Assembly (NCBI GenBank): GCA_963728935.1
Contig: CAVSMC010000008.1
Location: forward strand, 124,001 to 188,000
Direction of reading: 5' to 3'
DNA from: CAVSMC01 sp963728935
Lineage (GTDB): Bacteria; Pseudomonadota; Gammaproteobacteria; Burkholderiales; Casimicrobiaceae
DNA length: 64,000 nt
A model generated the notes under the pieces. That model made no database searches, had not been told where the DNA came from, and saw nothing but the letters and a program-made list of their open reading frames with translations. The translations under genes and the position numbers were made by a program. This document shows, in pieces, positions 52,156 to 59,832 of the stretch. How positions within the stretch are numbered: the stretch's first letter is position 1; each line of letters begins with the position of its first letter.

Positions 52156-52233
52156 TGTTCCGCGGTAACCCGAGACCGGAGCGCTGCGACTTACACCACG
52201 GGACTTGCGTAACTGTTGTGGGTCGCCCTTTAG

Positions 52234-53343
52234 CTAATCCGCAAGCTCACTGCAAATCGCCTCCACCTTCGTCGCGTCGGCGAGGAATGCGTCGATGCAC
52301 TTCGGGTCGAAATGGCGCCCGCGCTGGCCCTTGAGATATTCAATGCCCTCGGAGACCGGCCACGCGTGTTTGTAGGGTCGCTCGCTCACCAGGGCGTCGA
52401 ACACGTCGGCGACGGCGACGACGCGCGCGACCACCGGAATGTCCTCCCCGTGCAGCCCATTCGGGTAACCGTTGCCGTCGTATTTCTCGTGGTGGCCGAG
52501 CGCGATGATGGCGCCCATGCTGAGATACTTGGACGGACTCCCCTTCAGGATGTCGTAGCCGATCCGCGGATGGGTCTTCATGACCGTCTCTTCGGCGGGC
52601 GAAAGAGGGCCTTCCTTTAGCAGAATCGAATCGGGGATGCCGATCTTGCCGATGTCGTGCATCGGCGCGGCGACTTCGAGGACGTGGCACGTTTCGGCGC
52701 CTAGTCCGAGGTGCTGGCCGATCAACGCCGAGTATCTGGCCATCCGCATCAGGTGATTGCCGGTCGTGCGGTCGCGAAACTCGCCTGCTTTCGCGAGCTT
52801 TGCCAGCGTTTCGAGCTCGCGCTCGTGGATCTCGGCGACCGACTTGTCGACTTGGTACTGTAGCACTCGCGCCTGGTCGGAAAGCACGATCTTGTGACGG
52901 CGCAATTCGAGGAGGTTTGCGCAACGCGCGCGTGTTTCGTGCTCGTCTAACGGCTTGATCAGAAAATCCGTTGCGCCGGCCTCCAGCGCGTCGTACCGGA
53001 TGCGACGATCGTCAACCACCGTGATCACGACGATCGGCACATCGACGCAATGTGGTAGCGCGCGCAACTGCCGCACGAGCTGGATGCCATCGAACTCGGG
53101 CAGCTTGTAGTCCGTGAGCACGATGTCGACGCGATTGTGGCGCGCGAATTCGAGCGCACGCGAAGGCGTGTCGAACAATTCGAGATTGAGCTTGCCGTCG
53201 ATCTGGCGAACGATCTCCGCCAGCAGCAGCCGGCTCGAAAAGAGATCGTCGATGATCAGGACGGTGTTGCGCTGCGCACGGGCAAGCGCGATTTCGGAGA
53301 TCGTGCCGGTGTTCGAGACGGGTCGAGCCTGAGCGGACATCAT
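52234..53343 (-). CDS. rpfG: HD-GYP response regulator RpfG (c-di-GMP phosphodiesterase)
   Basis: RpfG is phosphorylated by RpfC and degrades cyclic di-GMP. It is 369 residues with GGGAG before the start. The receiver domain (VLIIDDLFSSRLLLAEIV; phospho-Asp in IVLTDYKLPEFDG near residue 78; Lys in FLIKPLDEHE) leads to an HD-GYP domain. That has the HD pair in APMHDIGKIGIPD near residue 230 and GHHEKYDGNGYPNGLHGEDI near residue 283. All metal-ligand motifs are intact, so it should be an active phosphodiesterase. Its base composition is closer to the core genome than that of rpfF and rpfC. Confidence 0.93.
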   Translation of the reverse strand: MMSAQARPVSNTGTISEIALARAQRNTVLIIDDLFSSRLLLAEIVRQIDGKLNLELFDTPSRALEFARHNRVDIVLTDYKLPEFDGIQLVRQLRALPHCVDVPIVVITVVDDRRIRYDALEAGATDFLIKPLDEHETRARCANLLELRRHKIVLSDQARVLQYQVDKSVAEIHERELETLAKLAKAGEFRDRTTGNHLMRMARYSALIGQHLGLGAETCHVLEVAAPMHDIGKIGIPDSILLKEGPLSPAEETVMKTHPRIGYDILKGSPSKYLSMGAIIALGHHEKYDGNGYPNGLHGEDIPVVARVVAVADVFDALVSERPYKHAWPVSEGIEYLKGQRGRHFDPKCIDAFLADATKVEAICSELAD

Positions 53344-53939
53344 AGTCTCCCACGGCTACCAGGCAATCGGTAATGGCAAGCAACCACCGTGCCATTCATT
53401 AGCCACCGTGGTCCGAACGGCACCAGAGCCGGAAGAGTGCGAGCGAAAAGTGTTCCGGTGGCCATCAAAAGCTGGGTCTGTCGGGACATCGCCGTTATCG
53501 AGAAATTTTTCGCAAATGCGAGGCTTTCATCACGCGCTACTCGCGCTCCCCGCCTCAAGCCATTGGAATAATAGAAGATTCCAGTGCTTTCATCGCGAAC
53601 CCGCAGTGTACCCGTTTCGCGCCCGGGCCGCCGACAATGGGTTTTGAACGACGCATTGACGGCACGCGCTGCTCGGAGGTCGCCGCGCGACGTCCGTTAG
53701 TGCCCTTGATACGCAGGTCGGCGACTCGTTTTGCGACGGCGCGCGGGCCGCGCAACATGGAACGAATTCGGCGTCGCGGCGTGAAGCGGTGACCGACGCG
53801 CGAACACTATCGGGTTGCGATAGAGATCGCTCTGCGCGCGCCAATCGTCTCACACTTCACTACACCTGCGCGCGGTCCGAGACAGGCGATCCTCAGGTTT
53901 CCTGACGTGCATCAAGCACGCGCAATGTCACACTCAATT
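53344..53939. other. Gene-free stretch upstream of the cheB remnant
   Basis: About 600 bases with no frame that has both a ribosome-binding site and a recognisable domain. I see no tRNA, hairpin terminator or insertion-sequence end. It may be decayed coding sequence continuous with the cheB fragment. Confidence 0.5.
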
Positions 53940-53943
53940 TGGC

Positions 53944-54243
53944 GTGCTGCGGTTCGCGACGCGCCTCGATGGTCTGTGCCAGATCGAAGTGCGCGAAGCG
54001 CAAGACAACGACCACCTTGCTCCCGGTCTTGCGTTGATCGCGCCCGGCCGGCAAGCACATGGTGCTACGGCGAACAGGCACTCGCTACTATGTCGAGGTC
54101 CGCGATGGACCGCTGGTGAATCGCCACCGTCCGTCGGTCGACGTGCTGTTCCGCTCGACTGCGACGTCGGCGGGCGCGAACGCGCTCGGCGTGATCGTGA
54201 CCGGCATGGGTGACGACGGCGCAGCCGGGTTCAGCGCAATCGA
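53944..54243 (+). pseudogene. cheB: Truncated, frameshifted cheB methylesterase fragment
   Basis: Two overlapping frames together spell the C-terminal CheB methylesterase domain. The first reads RFATRLDGL, EVREAQDNDHLAPGLALIAP up to about 54055. The second continues MVLRRTGTRYYVEVRDGPL, NRHRPSVDVLFRSTA and GVIVTGMGDDGAAG from about 54059. A single-base shift separates them. The receiver domain and the active-site serine and first histidine regions are missing, and the 3' end stops at the tRNA-Pro gene. No other chemotaxis gene is nearby. Confidence 0.8.
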
Positions 54244-54244
54244 T

Positions 54245-54321
54245 TGGTCGGGGCGAAGTGATTCGAACACTCGACCCCCTGCACCCCATGCAGGTGCGCT
54301 ACCAGGCTGCGCTACGCCCCG
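54245..54321 (-). tRNA. tRNA-Pro (GGG)
   Basis: Reverse strand: acceptor CGGGGCG pairs with CGCCCCG, discriminator A and an encoded CCA. The anticodon stem CCTGC/GCAGG carries loop ATGGGGT, anticodon GGG. T loop TTCGAAT. It sits downstream of merR, the usual place in betaproteobacteria. Confidence 0.95.
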
Positions 54322-54344
54322 ACCGAAAAATCATTATAGCCTCA

Positions 54345-54761
54345 TCATTTGTCGGGACCTAGCAGCTGACGAATCTCGAGCAATGCCTGGCGGATTTCGG
54401 CTGCGTCGGCAGAGAAGGAGCCGTTGCCTGCGACGATCGGCGCGGCGGCGGCGGGCGGTTGCGCCCCGGCAGTCGACTCGACGCCGTCCGGCTCGTGCTC
54501 GAGCCGGTGGCGCGCACCGTTGATCGTGAAGCCCTGCTCGTACAACAGGTCGCGAATTCGCCTGATCAGCACGACTTCGTGATGCTGATAGTAGCGCCGG
54601 TTGCCGCGGCGCTTGACCGGCTTGAGCTGCGTGAACTCCTGCTCCCAATAGCGGAGCACGTGCGGCTTGACCGCACAAAGATCACTGACCTCGCCGATGG
54701 TGAAGTACCGTTTGGCGGGGATCGGTGGCAGTTCCGACTTAGCTCGGCTGGGTTCCGGCAT
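54345..54761 (-). CDS. MerR-family transcriptional regulator
   Basis: The product is 138 residues. The N-terminal MerR winged helix (KRYFTIGEVSDLCAVKPHVL, then RYWEQEFTQLKPVKRRGNRR) spans residues 17-60. It lacks metal-sensing cysteines; the C-terminus is Ala/Gln-rich. It starts 23 bases inside the end of ihfA, so it is translated with it. This MerR-like gene regularly follows ihfA in proteobacteria; its targets are unknown. Confidence 0.88.
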   Translation of the reverse strand: MPEPSRAKSELPPIPAKRYFTIGEVSDLCAVKPHVLRYWEQEFTQLKPVKRRGNRRYYQHHEVVLIRRIRDLLYEQGFTINGARHRLEHEPDGVESTAGAQPPAAAAPIVAGNGSFSADAAEIRQALLEIRQLLGPDK

Positions 54762-55047
54762 GGTTCGCGGCTTCGACCATGGCCTTCAGCTTCTGGCTCG
54801 CGTGAAACGTAACCACGCGACGCGCGGTAATCGGTATCTCTTCGCCGGTCTTGGGATTGCGTCCAGGCCGCTGCGGCTTCTCGCGCAGCTGAAAATTGCC
54901 GAACCCCGAGAGCTTGACGCTGTCGCCCGCTTCCAACGCGATGCGGATTTCTTCGAAAAAGCGCTCCACCATGTCCTTCGCTTCCCGCTTGTTGAGACCG
55001 AGCTGCTCGAAGAGAAGGTCGGCGAGTTCTGCTTTGGTGAGCGTCAT
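54739..55047 (-). CDS. ihfA: Integration host factor subunit alpha
   Basis: IHF alpha is the DNA-bending partner of IHF beta. It is 102 residues. TLTKAELADLLFEQLGLNKR at the N-terminus and the minor-groove beta arm RPGRNPKTGEEIPITARRVV with its intercalating proline near residue 65 are diagnostic. It lies eight bases downstream of pheT. Confidence 0.95.
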   Translation of the reverse strand: MTLTKAELADLLFEQLGLNKREAKDMVERFFEEIRIALEAGDSVKLSGFGNFQLREKPQRPGRNPKTGEEIPITARRVVTFHASQKLKAMVEAANHAGTQPS

Positions 55048-55055
55048 GAAAGACC

Positions 55056-57428
55056 CTATTGGCGAAGGATGGCGCCGAACTTCTGGGCGAGGACACGGAC
55101 GAGTTCGGAAACGATTCCGTTGATCTCGGCGTCCGTCAAAGTACGTTCAGTATCCTGGATAAGCACCAGAATCGCAAGGCTTTTCTTCCCGGCTGGCAAT
55201 TCTTGCCCGCGGTAGACGTCGAACAGTCGCACCGTGTCGACTTGCGGCGGCGACGCCTGCGCGAGCGCGTTTGCGACGTCGCGCCACGGCAGCGATTCGT
55301 CGACGAGAACAGCAAAATCGCGACGCGCCACCGGCAGCTTCGACACCGGCCGCGCGATCGGCAACGGGCGTTCGGTCAACGGCGCGAGGTCGAGCTCGAA
55401 CAGCACGGGCGCCTTCGGCAACTCGTAACGGCGCGCGAGCCGCGGATGCAGCTCTCCGATCCAACCGATCGTTTGCTCGGCGACGCGCACGCTCGCGCAA
55501 CGACCGGGATGCAACGCCGGATGCTCGGCGCGCTCGGTCGCGATCGTGCGCGGCGCGACGAGCGTCTCGACGTCGCGCTTGATGTCGTAGAAGTCCGCCG
55601 CACGCTTTTTCTCGCCCCATTGCTCGCCGGCGGCGTCGCCGTAGGCGAGGCCGCCGATTCGCAGCGGCTGGTCGATGCTCGCGCCGTCGCGCAGAAACAC
55701 TCGCCCAAGCTCGAAGATTCGCAGACGATCATGCTTGCGCGCGACGTTCGTGCGCAGCACGTCGAGCAGCCCGCCGATCAGCGTCGTGCGCATCGTATCG
55801 AGATGGCTCGCGATAGGGTTCAACACGGCGATCGGCGCCGTCGCGGCATCGCGGTCCGGGAACAGCGCGGCCTCGTCGCTCGCGCTGACGAAGCTGAACG
55901 TGATCGCTTCCTGATAGTCGCGATCGATCAACCGCCGTCGCAGACTCGATGGCGTGATGGTCGCTTCGGGCGCCGGCAGCATCCGCTGCACATGCGCGGC
56001 CGATGCGGCCGGAATGGCATCGTAGCCGACGAGCCGCGCGATCTCTTCGATGAGGTCTTCTTCGATCGCAATGTCGAAGCGCCAAGATGGCGGTGTCGCG
56101 ATGAAATCGGCGCCGTCGCGAACGAACGAAATCCGCAGCCGTTCGAGACAGGAGGCGATCGTCGTGGCCGGCACATCGATGCCGAGGATTCGCGCGACGC
56201 GCGATGGGCGCAACCGAACCGCTGCGCGCGCGGGCAATTCGCCGCGCGCATCGCCGAGCGGCCCGGCATTGCCTCCGCATATATCGATGATCAGCTGCGT
56301 CGCGCGCTCGACGGCCGCCGCGCAGCCGCCGAAATCGACGCCGCGCTCGAAGCGATAACCGGCATCGCTCGCGAATCCGAACCGGCGCGATTTGCCCTGG
56401 ATCACGGCGGGATTCCAGAACGCGCCTTCGAGCAGGACGGTGGTCGTCGTGTCGCCGATGCCGGAATGCTCGCCGCCCATGATGCCGGCGAGGCCCAGCG
56501 GCTTTCCGCTGTCGCAGACGAGCAGCAGGTCCGGTTCGAGGTCGAGCGTCTGGCCGTTGAGCAGCGTGAGCTTTTCGCCCGCGCGCGCGAAGCGCACGAC
56601 GATTTCGCCATCGAGCTCCCGTTCGTCGTATGCGTGGAGCGGCTGGCCGAGCTCGAGCATCACGTAGTTCGTGACATCGACGACCGCCGAGATCGAGCGG
56701 ATGCCGGAGCGCTCGAGCCGCTGTCGCATCCATTGCGGCGTCGGCGCTTTCGGATCGATGCGCTCGATCGTTCGGCTCACGAATCGCGGGCACGCCTGGC
56801 TGTCGTCGACGCGCACGTCGCGCCGCGCGGCGCTCGTCACGGCAACGGCAGCGGCGGGCGGCGGCGTAAAGGCAGTGCCCGTTATCGCTGCGACGTCGCG
56901 CGCGACACCCACGAGCGATAGACAGTCGGCGCGGTTGGGCGTGACCTTGAGCGTGATCAACGCGTCGTCGAGCGCGAGCGCTTCGCGCACGTTCATTCCG
57001 ACCGGCGCATCGGCTGCAAGCGCCATCAATCCGGCGGCATCGTCGGAGATGCCGAGCTCTCGCTCCGAGCACAGCATGCCCGCCGATTCGATGCCGCGAA
57101 CGCTCGCGCGCTTGATCTCGAGTCCGCCCGGAAGCTTTGCACCGACGAGCGCGAGCGGCGCCTTCATGCCGGCCGCCGCGTTGGGCGCGCCGCAGACGAT
57201 CGACAACCGTTCGCGTTGACCGGCGTCGACCGTGCAGAGGCGCAATCGATCGGCGTTGGGGTGCGGCGCGACGCTTTCGATTCGCGCGACGACGACGCCG
57301 TCGAACGGCGGCGCCGCCGGCTCGACCGCCTCGACCTCGAGGCCCGACATCGTGAGCTTCGCGGCGAGCGCCGCCGTGTCGAGCGGCGGATCGACGATCG
57401 TGCGCAGCCAGCGTTCGGAGAATTTCAT
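55056..57428 (-). CDS. pheT: Phenylalanyl-tRNA synthetase beta subunit
   Basis: The product is 790 residues, the bacterial norm. An EMAP-type tRNA-binding domain (VVVARIESVAPHPNADRLRL near residue 45) leads to the B3/B4 editing domain (FVSRTIERIDPKAPTPQWM near residue 215). B5, the catalytic-like core (EDLIEEIARLVGYDAIPA near residue 455) and a C-terminal FDX-ACB anticodon domain (FAVLVDESLPWRDVANAL) follow. It is separated from pheS by about 90 bases that hold a REP-like repeat. Confidence 0.96.
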   Translation of the reverse strand: MKFSERWLRTIVDPPLDTAALAAKLTMSGLEVEAVEPAAPPFDGVVVARIESVAPHPNADRLRLCTVDAGQRERLSIVCGAPNAAAGMKAPLALVGAKLPGGLEIKRASVRGIESAGMLCSERELGISDDAAGLMALAADAPVGMNVREALALDDALITLKVTPNRADCLSLVGVARDVAAITGTAFTPPPAAAVAVTSAARRDVRVDDSQACPRFVSRTIERIDPKAPTPQWMRQRLERSGIRSISAVVDVTNYVMLELGQPLHAYDERELDGEIVVRFARAGEKLTLLNGQTLDLEPDLLLVCDSGKPLGLAGIMGGEHSGIGDTTTTVLLEGAFWNPAVIQGKSRRFGFASDAGYRFERGVDFGGCAAAVERATQLIIDICGGNAGPLGDARGELPARAAVRLRPSRVARILGIDVPATTIASCLERLRISFVRDGADFIATPPSWRFDIAIEEDLIEEIARLVGYDAIPAASAAHVQRMLPAPEATITPSSLRRRLIDRDYQEAITFSFVSASDEAALFPDRDAATAPIAVLNPIASHLDTMRTTLIGGLLDVLRTNVARKHDRLRIFELGRVFLRDGASIDQPLRIGGLAYGDAAGEQWGEKKRAADFYDIKRDVETLVAPRTIATERAEHPALHPGRCASVRVAEQTIGWIGELHPRLARRYELPKAPVLFELDLAPLTERPLPIARPVSKLPVARRDFAVLVDESLPWRDVANALAQASPPQVDTVRLFDVYRGQELPAGKKSLAILVLIQDTERTLTDAEINGIVSELVRVLAQKFGAILRQ

Positions 57429-57447
57429 GACGTCGGTCTTGGCGGTG

Positions 57448-57516
57448 TCGTCCCCGCGAACGCGGCGACCCAGTGTCGTTGACCGCCGCTGGGTTCCCGC
57501 CTGTGCGGGGATGACG
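57448..57516. repeat. REP-like palindromic repeat inside the pheS-pheT gap
   Basis: It is a member of the same family as 5755-5826: TCGTCCCCGCGAACGCGG arm, CCCAG/CTGGG inner pair and a final CCCGCCTGTGCGGGGATGA arm. It occupies nearly all of the pheS-pheT intergenic gap within an otherwise compact operon. Confidence 0.75.
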
Positions 57517-57521
57517 TTGCG

Positions 57522-58505
57522 CTACGCGAATTGTCGGAGGAAGCGGGCATCGTTCTCATAGAACAATCGCAGGTCGTTGACGCCGTAACGCAGCATCGCG
57601 AGCCGATCCGGTCCCATGCCGAAGGCGAAGCCTTGATAGCGCTCGGGATCGATGTCGACCGCCGCCAGCACGTTCGGATGCACCTGGCCCGCGCCCGAGA
57701 TCTCGAGCCAGCCGTCGCCGAAGCTCATGTCGATTTCCGCCGACGGTTCGGTGAACGGAAAGAACGACGGGCGGAATCGCACCTTGATATCGTCACGCTC
57801 GAAGAAGTTGCGCAGGAATTCGGTGAACACGCCCTTCAAGTCGGCGAAGGTGACGTCCTCGGCGATCCACAGTCCTTCGACCTGATGGAACATCGGCGAA
57901 TGCGTCGCGTCGCTGTCGACGCGGTAGACGCGGCCGGGCGCGATGATCTTGATCGGCGGCGCGTGCGTTTCCATGTAGCGCACCTGGATCGGCGAGGTGT
58001 GCGTGCGAAGCACCAGTCCGCCCTCGACGTAGAAGGTGTCGTGCATCGAGCGCGACGGATGGTCCTCCGGCATGTTGAGCGCGGTGAAGTTGTGGAAGTC
58101 GTCCTCGATCTCGGGACCGTCGGCGACCTCGAATCCGAGCGCGCGGAACAGCGCCTCGATGCGCTCGAGCGTGCGCGTGATCGGATGCAGGCTGCCGCGC
58201 CCGTGACCGCGTCCCGGCAGCGAGACGTCGAGCGCGTCGGCGGCGAGCGCCGCGTCGAGCTTCGCTTGCGCGAGCGCTTCGCGGCGCAACGCGAGCGCTC
58301 GCTCGAGCCTTTCCTTCGCTGCGTTGATCGCCGCGCCCGCCGCCGGGCGTTCGTCCGGCGACAGCCTGGCGAGGCCCTTCAGCCGATCGGTGAGCGAGCC
58401 GGTCTTGCCGAGGAACTTGGCCTTCGCGTTCTCGAGCGCGGCGGCGTCGGTGCAGCTCGCGAACGCGTCGGTTGCTTCGGCGACGAGCGAGGCGAGATCG
58501 TCCAT
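57522..58505 (-). CDS. pheS: Phenylalanyl-tRNA synthetase alpha subunit
   Basis: This is the catalytic subunit, a class II aminoacyl-tRNA synthetase. ATG 58505 gives 327 residues; an earlier start would overlap the terminator. An N-terminal coiled coil is followed by motif 1 to 3 elements: HPITRTLERIEALFRALGFEV near residue 105, MHDTFYV and LRTHTSPIQVRYM near residue 165, and GMGPDRLAMLRYGVNDLR near the C-terminus. Confidence 0.95.
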   Translation of the reverse strand: MDDLASLVAEATDAFASCTDAAALENAKAKFLGKTGSLTDRLKGLARLSPDERPAAGAAINAAKERLERALALRREALAQAKLDAALAADALDVSLPGRGHGRGSLHPITRTLERIEALFRALGFEVADGPEIEDDFHNFTALNMPEDHPSRSMHDTFYVEGGLVLRTHTSPIQVRYMETHAPPIKIIAPGRVYRVDSDATHSPMFHQVEGLWIAEDVTFADLKGVFTEFLRNFFERDDIKVRFRPSFFPFTEPSAEIDMSFGDGWLEISGAGQVHPNVLAAVDIDPERYQGFAFGMGPDRLAMLRYGVNDLRLFYENDARFLRQFA

Positions 58506-58530
58506 GGCAGCGAGTGTTTCGTAGTTGTTC

Positions 58531-58561
58531 AAAAAAAAAAGGGAGGCGCGCATCGCCTCCC
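58531..58561 (-). terminator. Rho-independent terminator between rplT and pheS
   Basis: On the reverse strand GGGAGGCG and CGCCTCCC form a perfect eight-base stem with loop ATGCG, followed directly by ten T residues. It is an intrinsic terminator within the infC-rpmI-rplT-pheST run, 25 bases before the pheS start. Confidence 0.88.
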
Positions 58562-58579
58562 TCGATCGTTGCCGCGGAC

Positions 58580-58936
58580 TCAGGCCAAGGAGGCTTTGGC
58601 CTGCTCCGCAATCTTGCTAAACGCTGCCTTGTCGTGCACGGCGAGATCGGCGAGCACCTTGCGGTCGATGTCGATCGATGCCTTGGAAAGACCGTTCATG
58701 AACGCGCTGTAGCTCATGCCGAGCTCGCGCACCGCCGCGTTGATCCGCGCTATCCACAGCGCGCGGAATTCGCGCTTCTTCGCGCGCCGGTCGCGATACG
58801 CGTACTGGCCGGCCTTCATCACCGCCTCGTTGGCGATGCGCCAGACGTTGCCGCGACGGCCGCGGAATCCCTTCGCTTGCGCGAGGACCTTCTTGTGCCG
58901 CGCGTGCGCGGTCACGCCACGTTTGACTCTGGGCAT
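58580..58936 (-). CDS. rplT: 50S ribosomal protein L20
   Basis: The product is 118 residues, highly basic, with the L20 signature VKRGVTAHARHKKVLAQAKG at the N-terminus and RDRRAKKREFRALWIARINA in the middle. In other bacteria free L20 represses translation of the rpmI-rplT message. Confidence 0.97.
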   Translation of the reverse strand: MPRVKRGVTAHARHKKVLAQAKGFRGRRGNVWRIANEAVMKAGQYAYRDRRAKKREFRALWIARINAAVRELGMSYSAFMNGLSKASIDIDRKVLADLAVHDKAAFSKIAEQAKASLA

Positions 58937-58945
58937 GATCGCTCC

Positions 58946-59143
58946 TTACGCGTAGGGCAGCATCGCCATGACCGAGTCCCGATTCGTGCTGTGGACGCCG
59001 ATCGTGCCGCGCAGGTGCCGCTTGTTCTTGGTCGATTTCTTGGTGAGGATGTGGCGCTTGAACGCCTGGCCGCGCTTGACGCTGCCGCCGGCGCGCACGC
59101 GCAGGCGCTTTTTCGCGCCGCTCTTCGTCTTCATCTTGGGCAT
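58946..59143 (-). CDS. rpmI: 50S ribosomal protein L35
   Basis: The product is 65 residues; PKMKTKSGAKKRLRVRAGG and KRHILTKKSTKNKRHLRG are typical L35 segments. It is two bases downstream of the infC stop and nine bases upstream of rplT, fixing the infC-rpmI-rplT operon. Confidence 0.97.
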   Translation of the reverse strand: MPKMKTKSGAKKRLRVRAGGSVKRGQAFKRHILTKKSTKNKRHLRGTIGVHSTNRDSVMAMLPYA

Positions 59144-59145
59144 TG

Positions 59146-59757
59146 CTAACTTCCTTGTTTGCTGCCTTCGGCGGTGCTCTCCGACGGAGAGGCTTTTTTA
59201 CCGTCCCCCGGCTTGTGTGATGCGGCCGCCGTTTTCGGCAGCGTCTTCTTCGGCGCCAGCAGCATCACCATCTGGCGCCCTTCCAACCGCGGAAACGACT
59301 CGACGACCGCGTGTGGCTCGAGATCGGCGCGGATGCGTTCGAGCAGTCGAATGCCGAACTCCTGGTGCGCCATCTCGCGGCCGCGAAACCGCAGCGTGAT
59401 CTTCGCCTTGTCACCTTCGCCCAGGAAGCGGATCAGGTTGCGCAGCTTGATCTGGTAATCGAACTCGTCGGTCCCGGGCCGGAACTTCACTTCCTTGACC
59501 TGGATCTGCTTCAGCTTGAGCTTCGCCTCGTGCTGCTTCTTCGCCTCCCGGTACTTGAACTTGCCGAAATCCATGATCCGGCATACCGGAGGCTTCGCCA
59601 TCGGGGCGATCTCGACCAGATCGAGCTCCGCCGCTTCGGCCTTCGCCAAGGCCTCCGCGATCGGCACGATGCCGAGCTGCTCGCCTTCCACACCTACCAG
59701 TCGGATCTCCGGGGCGTTGATTTCGCCGTTGACCCGCTGTGCCTTTTCCTGAGCTAT
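59146..59757 (-). CDS. infC: Translation initiation factor IF-3
   Basis: IF-3 proofreads initiator tRNA and start codons. The conserved N-terminus (AQEKAQRVNGEINAPEIRLV) reads back to a non-standard ATA codon at 59755-59757, with GGAG eight bases upstream. The GTG at 59691 used by a simple search is internal (residue 23). The full product is 203 residues, with an extended Lys/Ser-rich C-terminus after KKTLPK. Core motifs are MDFGKFKYREAKKQHEAK and KITLRFRGREMAHQEFG. Confidence 0.93.
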   Translation of the reverse strand: MAQEKAQRVNGEINAPEIRLVGVEGEQLGIVPIAEALAKAEAAELDLVEIAPMAKPPVCRIMDFGKFKYREAKKQHEAKLKLKQIQVKEVKFRPGTDEFDYQIKLRNLIRFLGEGDKAKITLRFRGREMAHQEFGIRLLERIRADLEPHAVVESFPRLEGRQMVMLLAPKKTLPKTAAASHKPGDGKKASPSESTAEGSKQGS

Positions 59758-59832
59758 TGGTTGGTCTCCAGTTAACCAAAAACAAACCGTGCCGCCCGCC
59801 TTCGAGCGCGCCGCGAGGCGCTTCTCGCGCCT

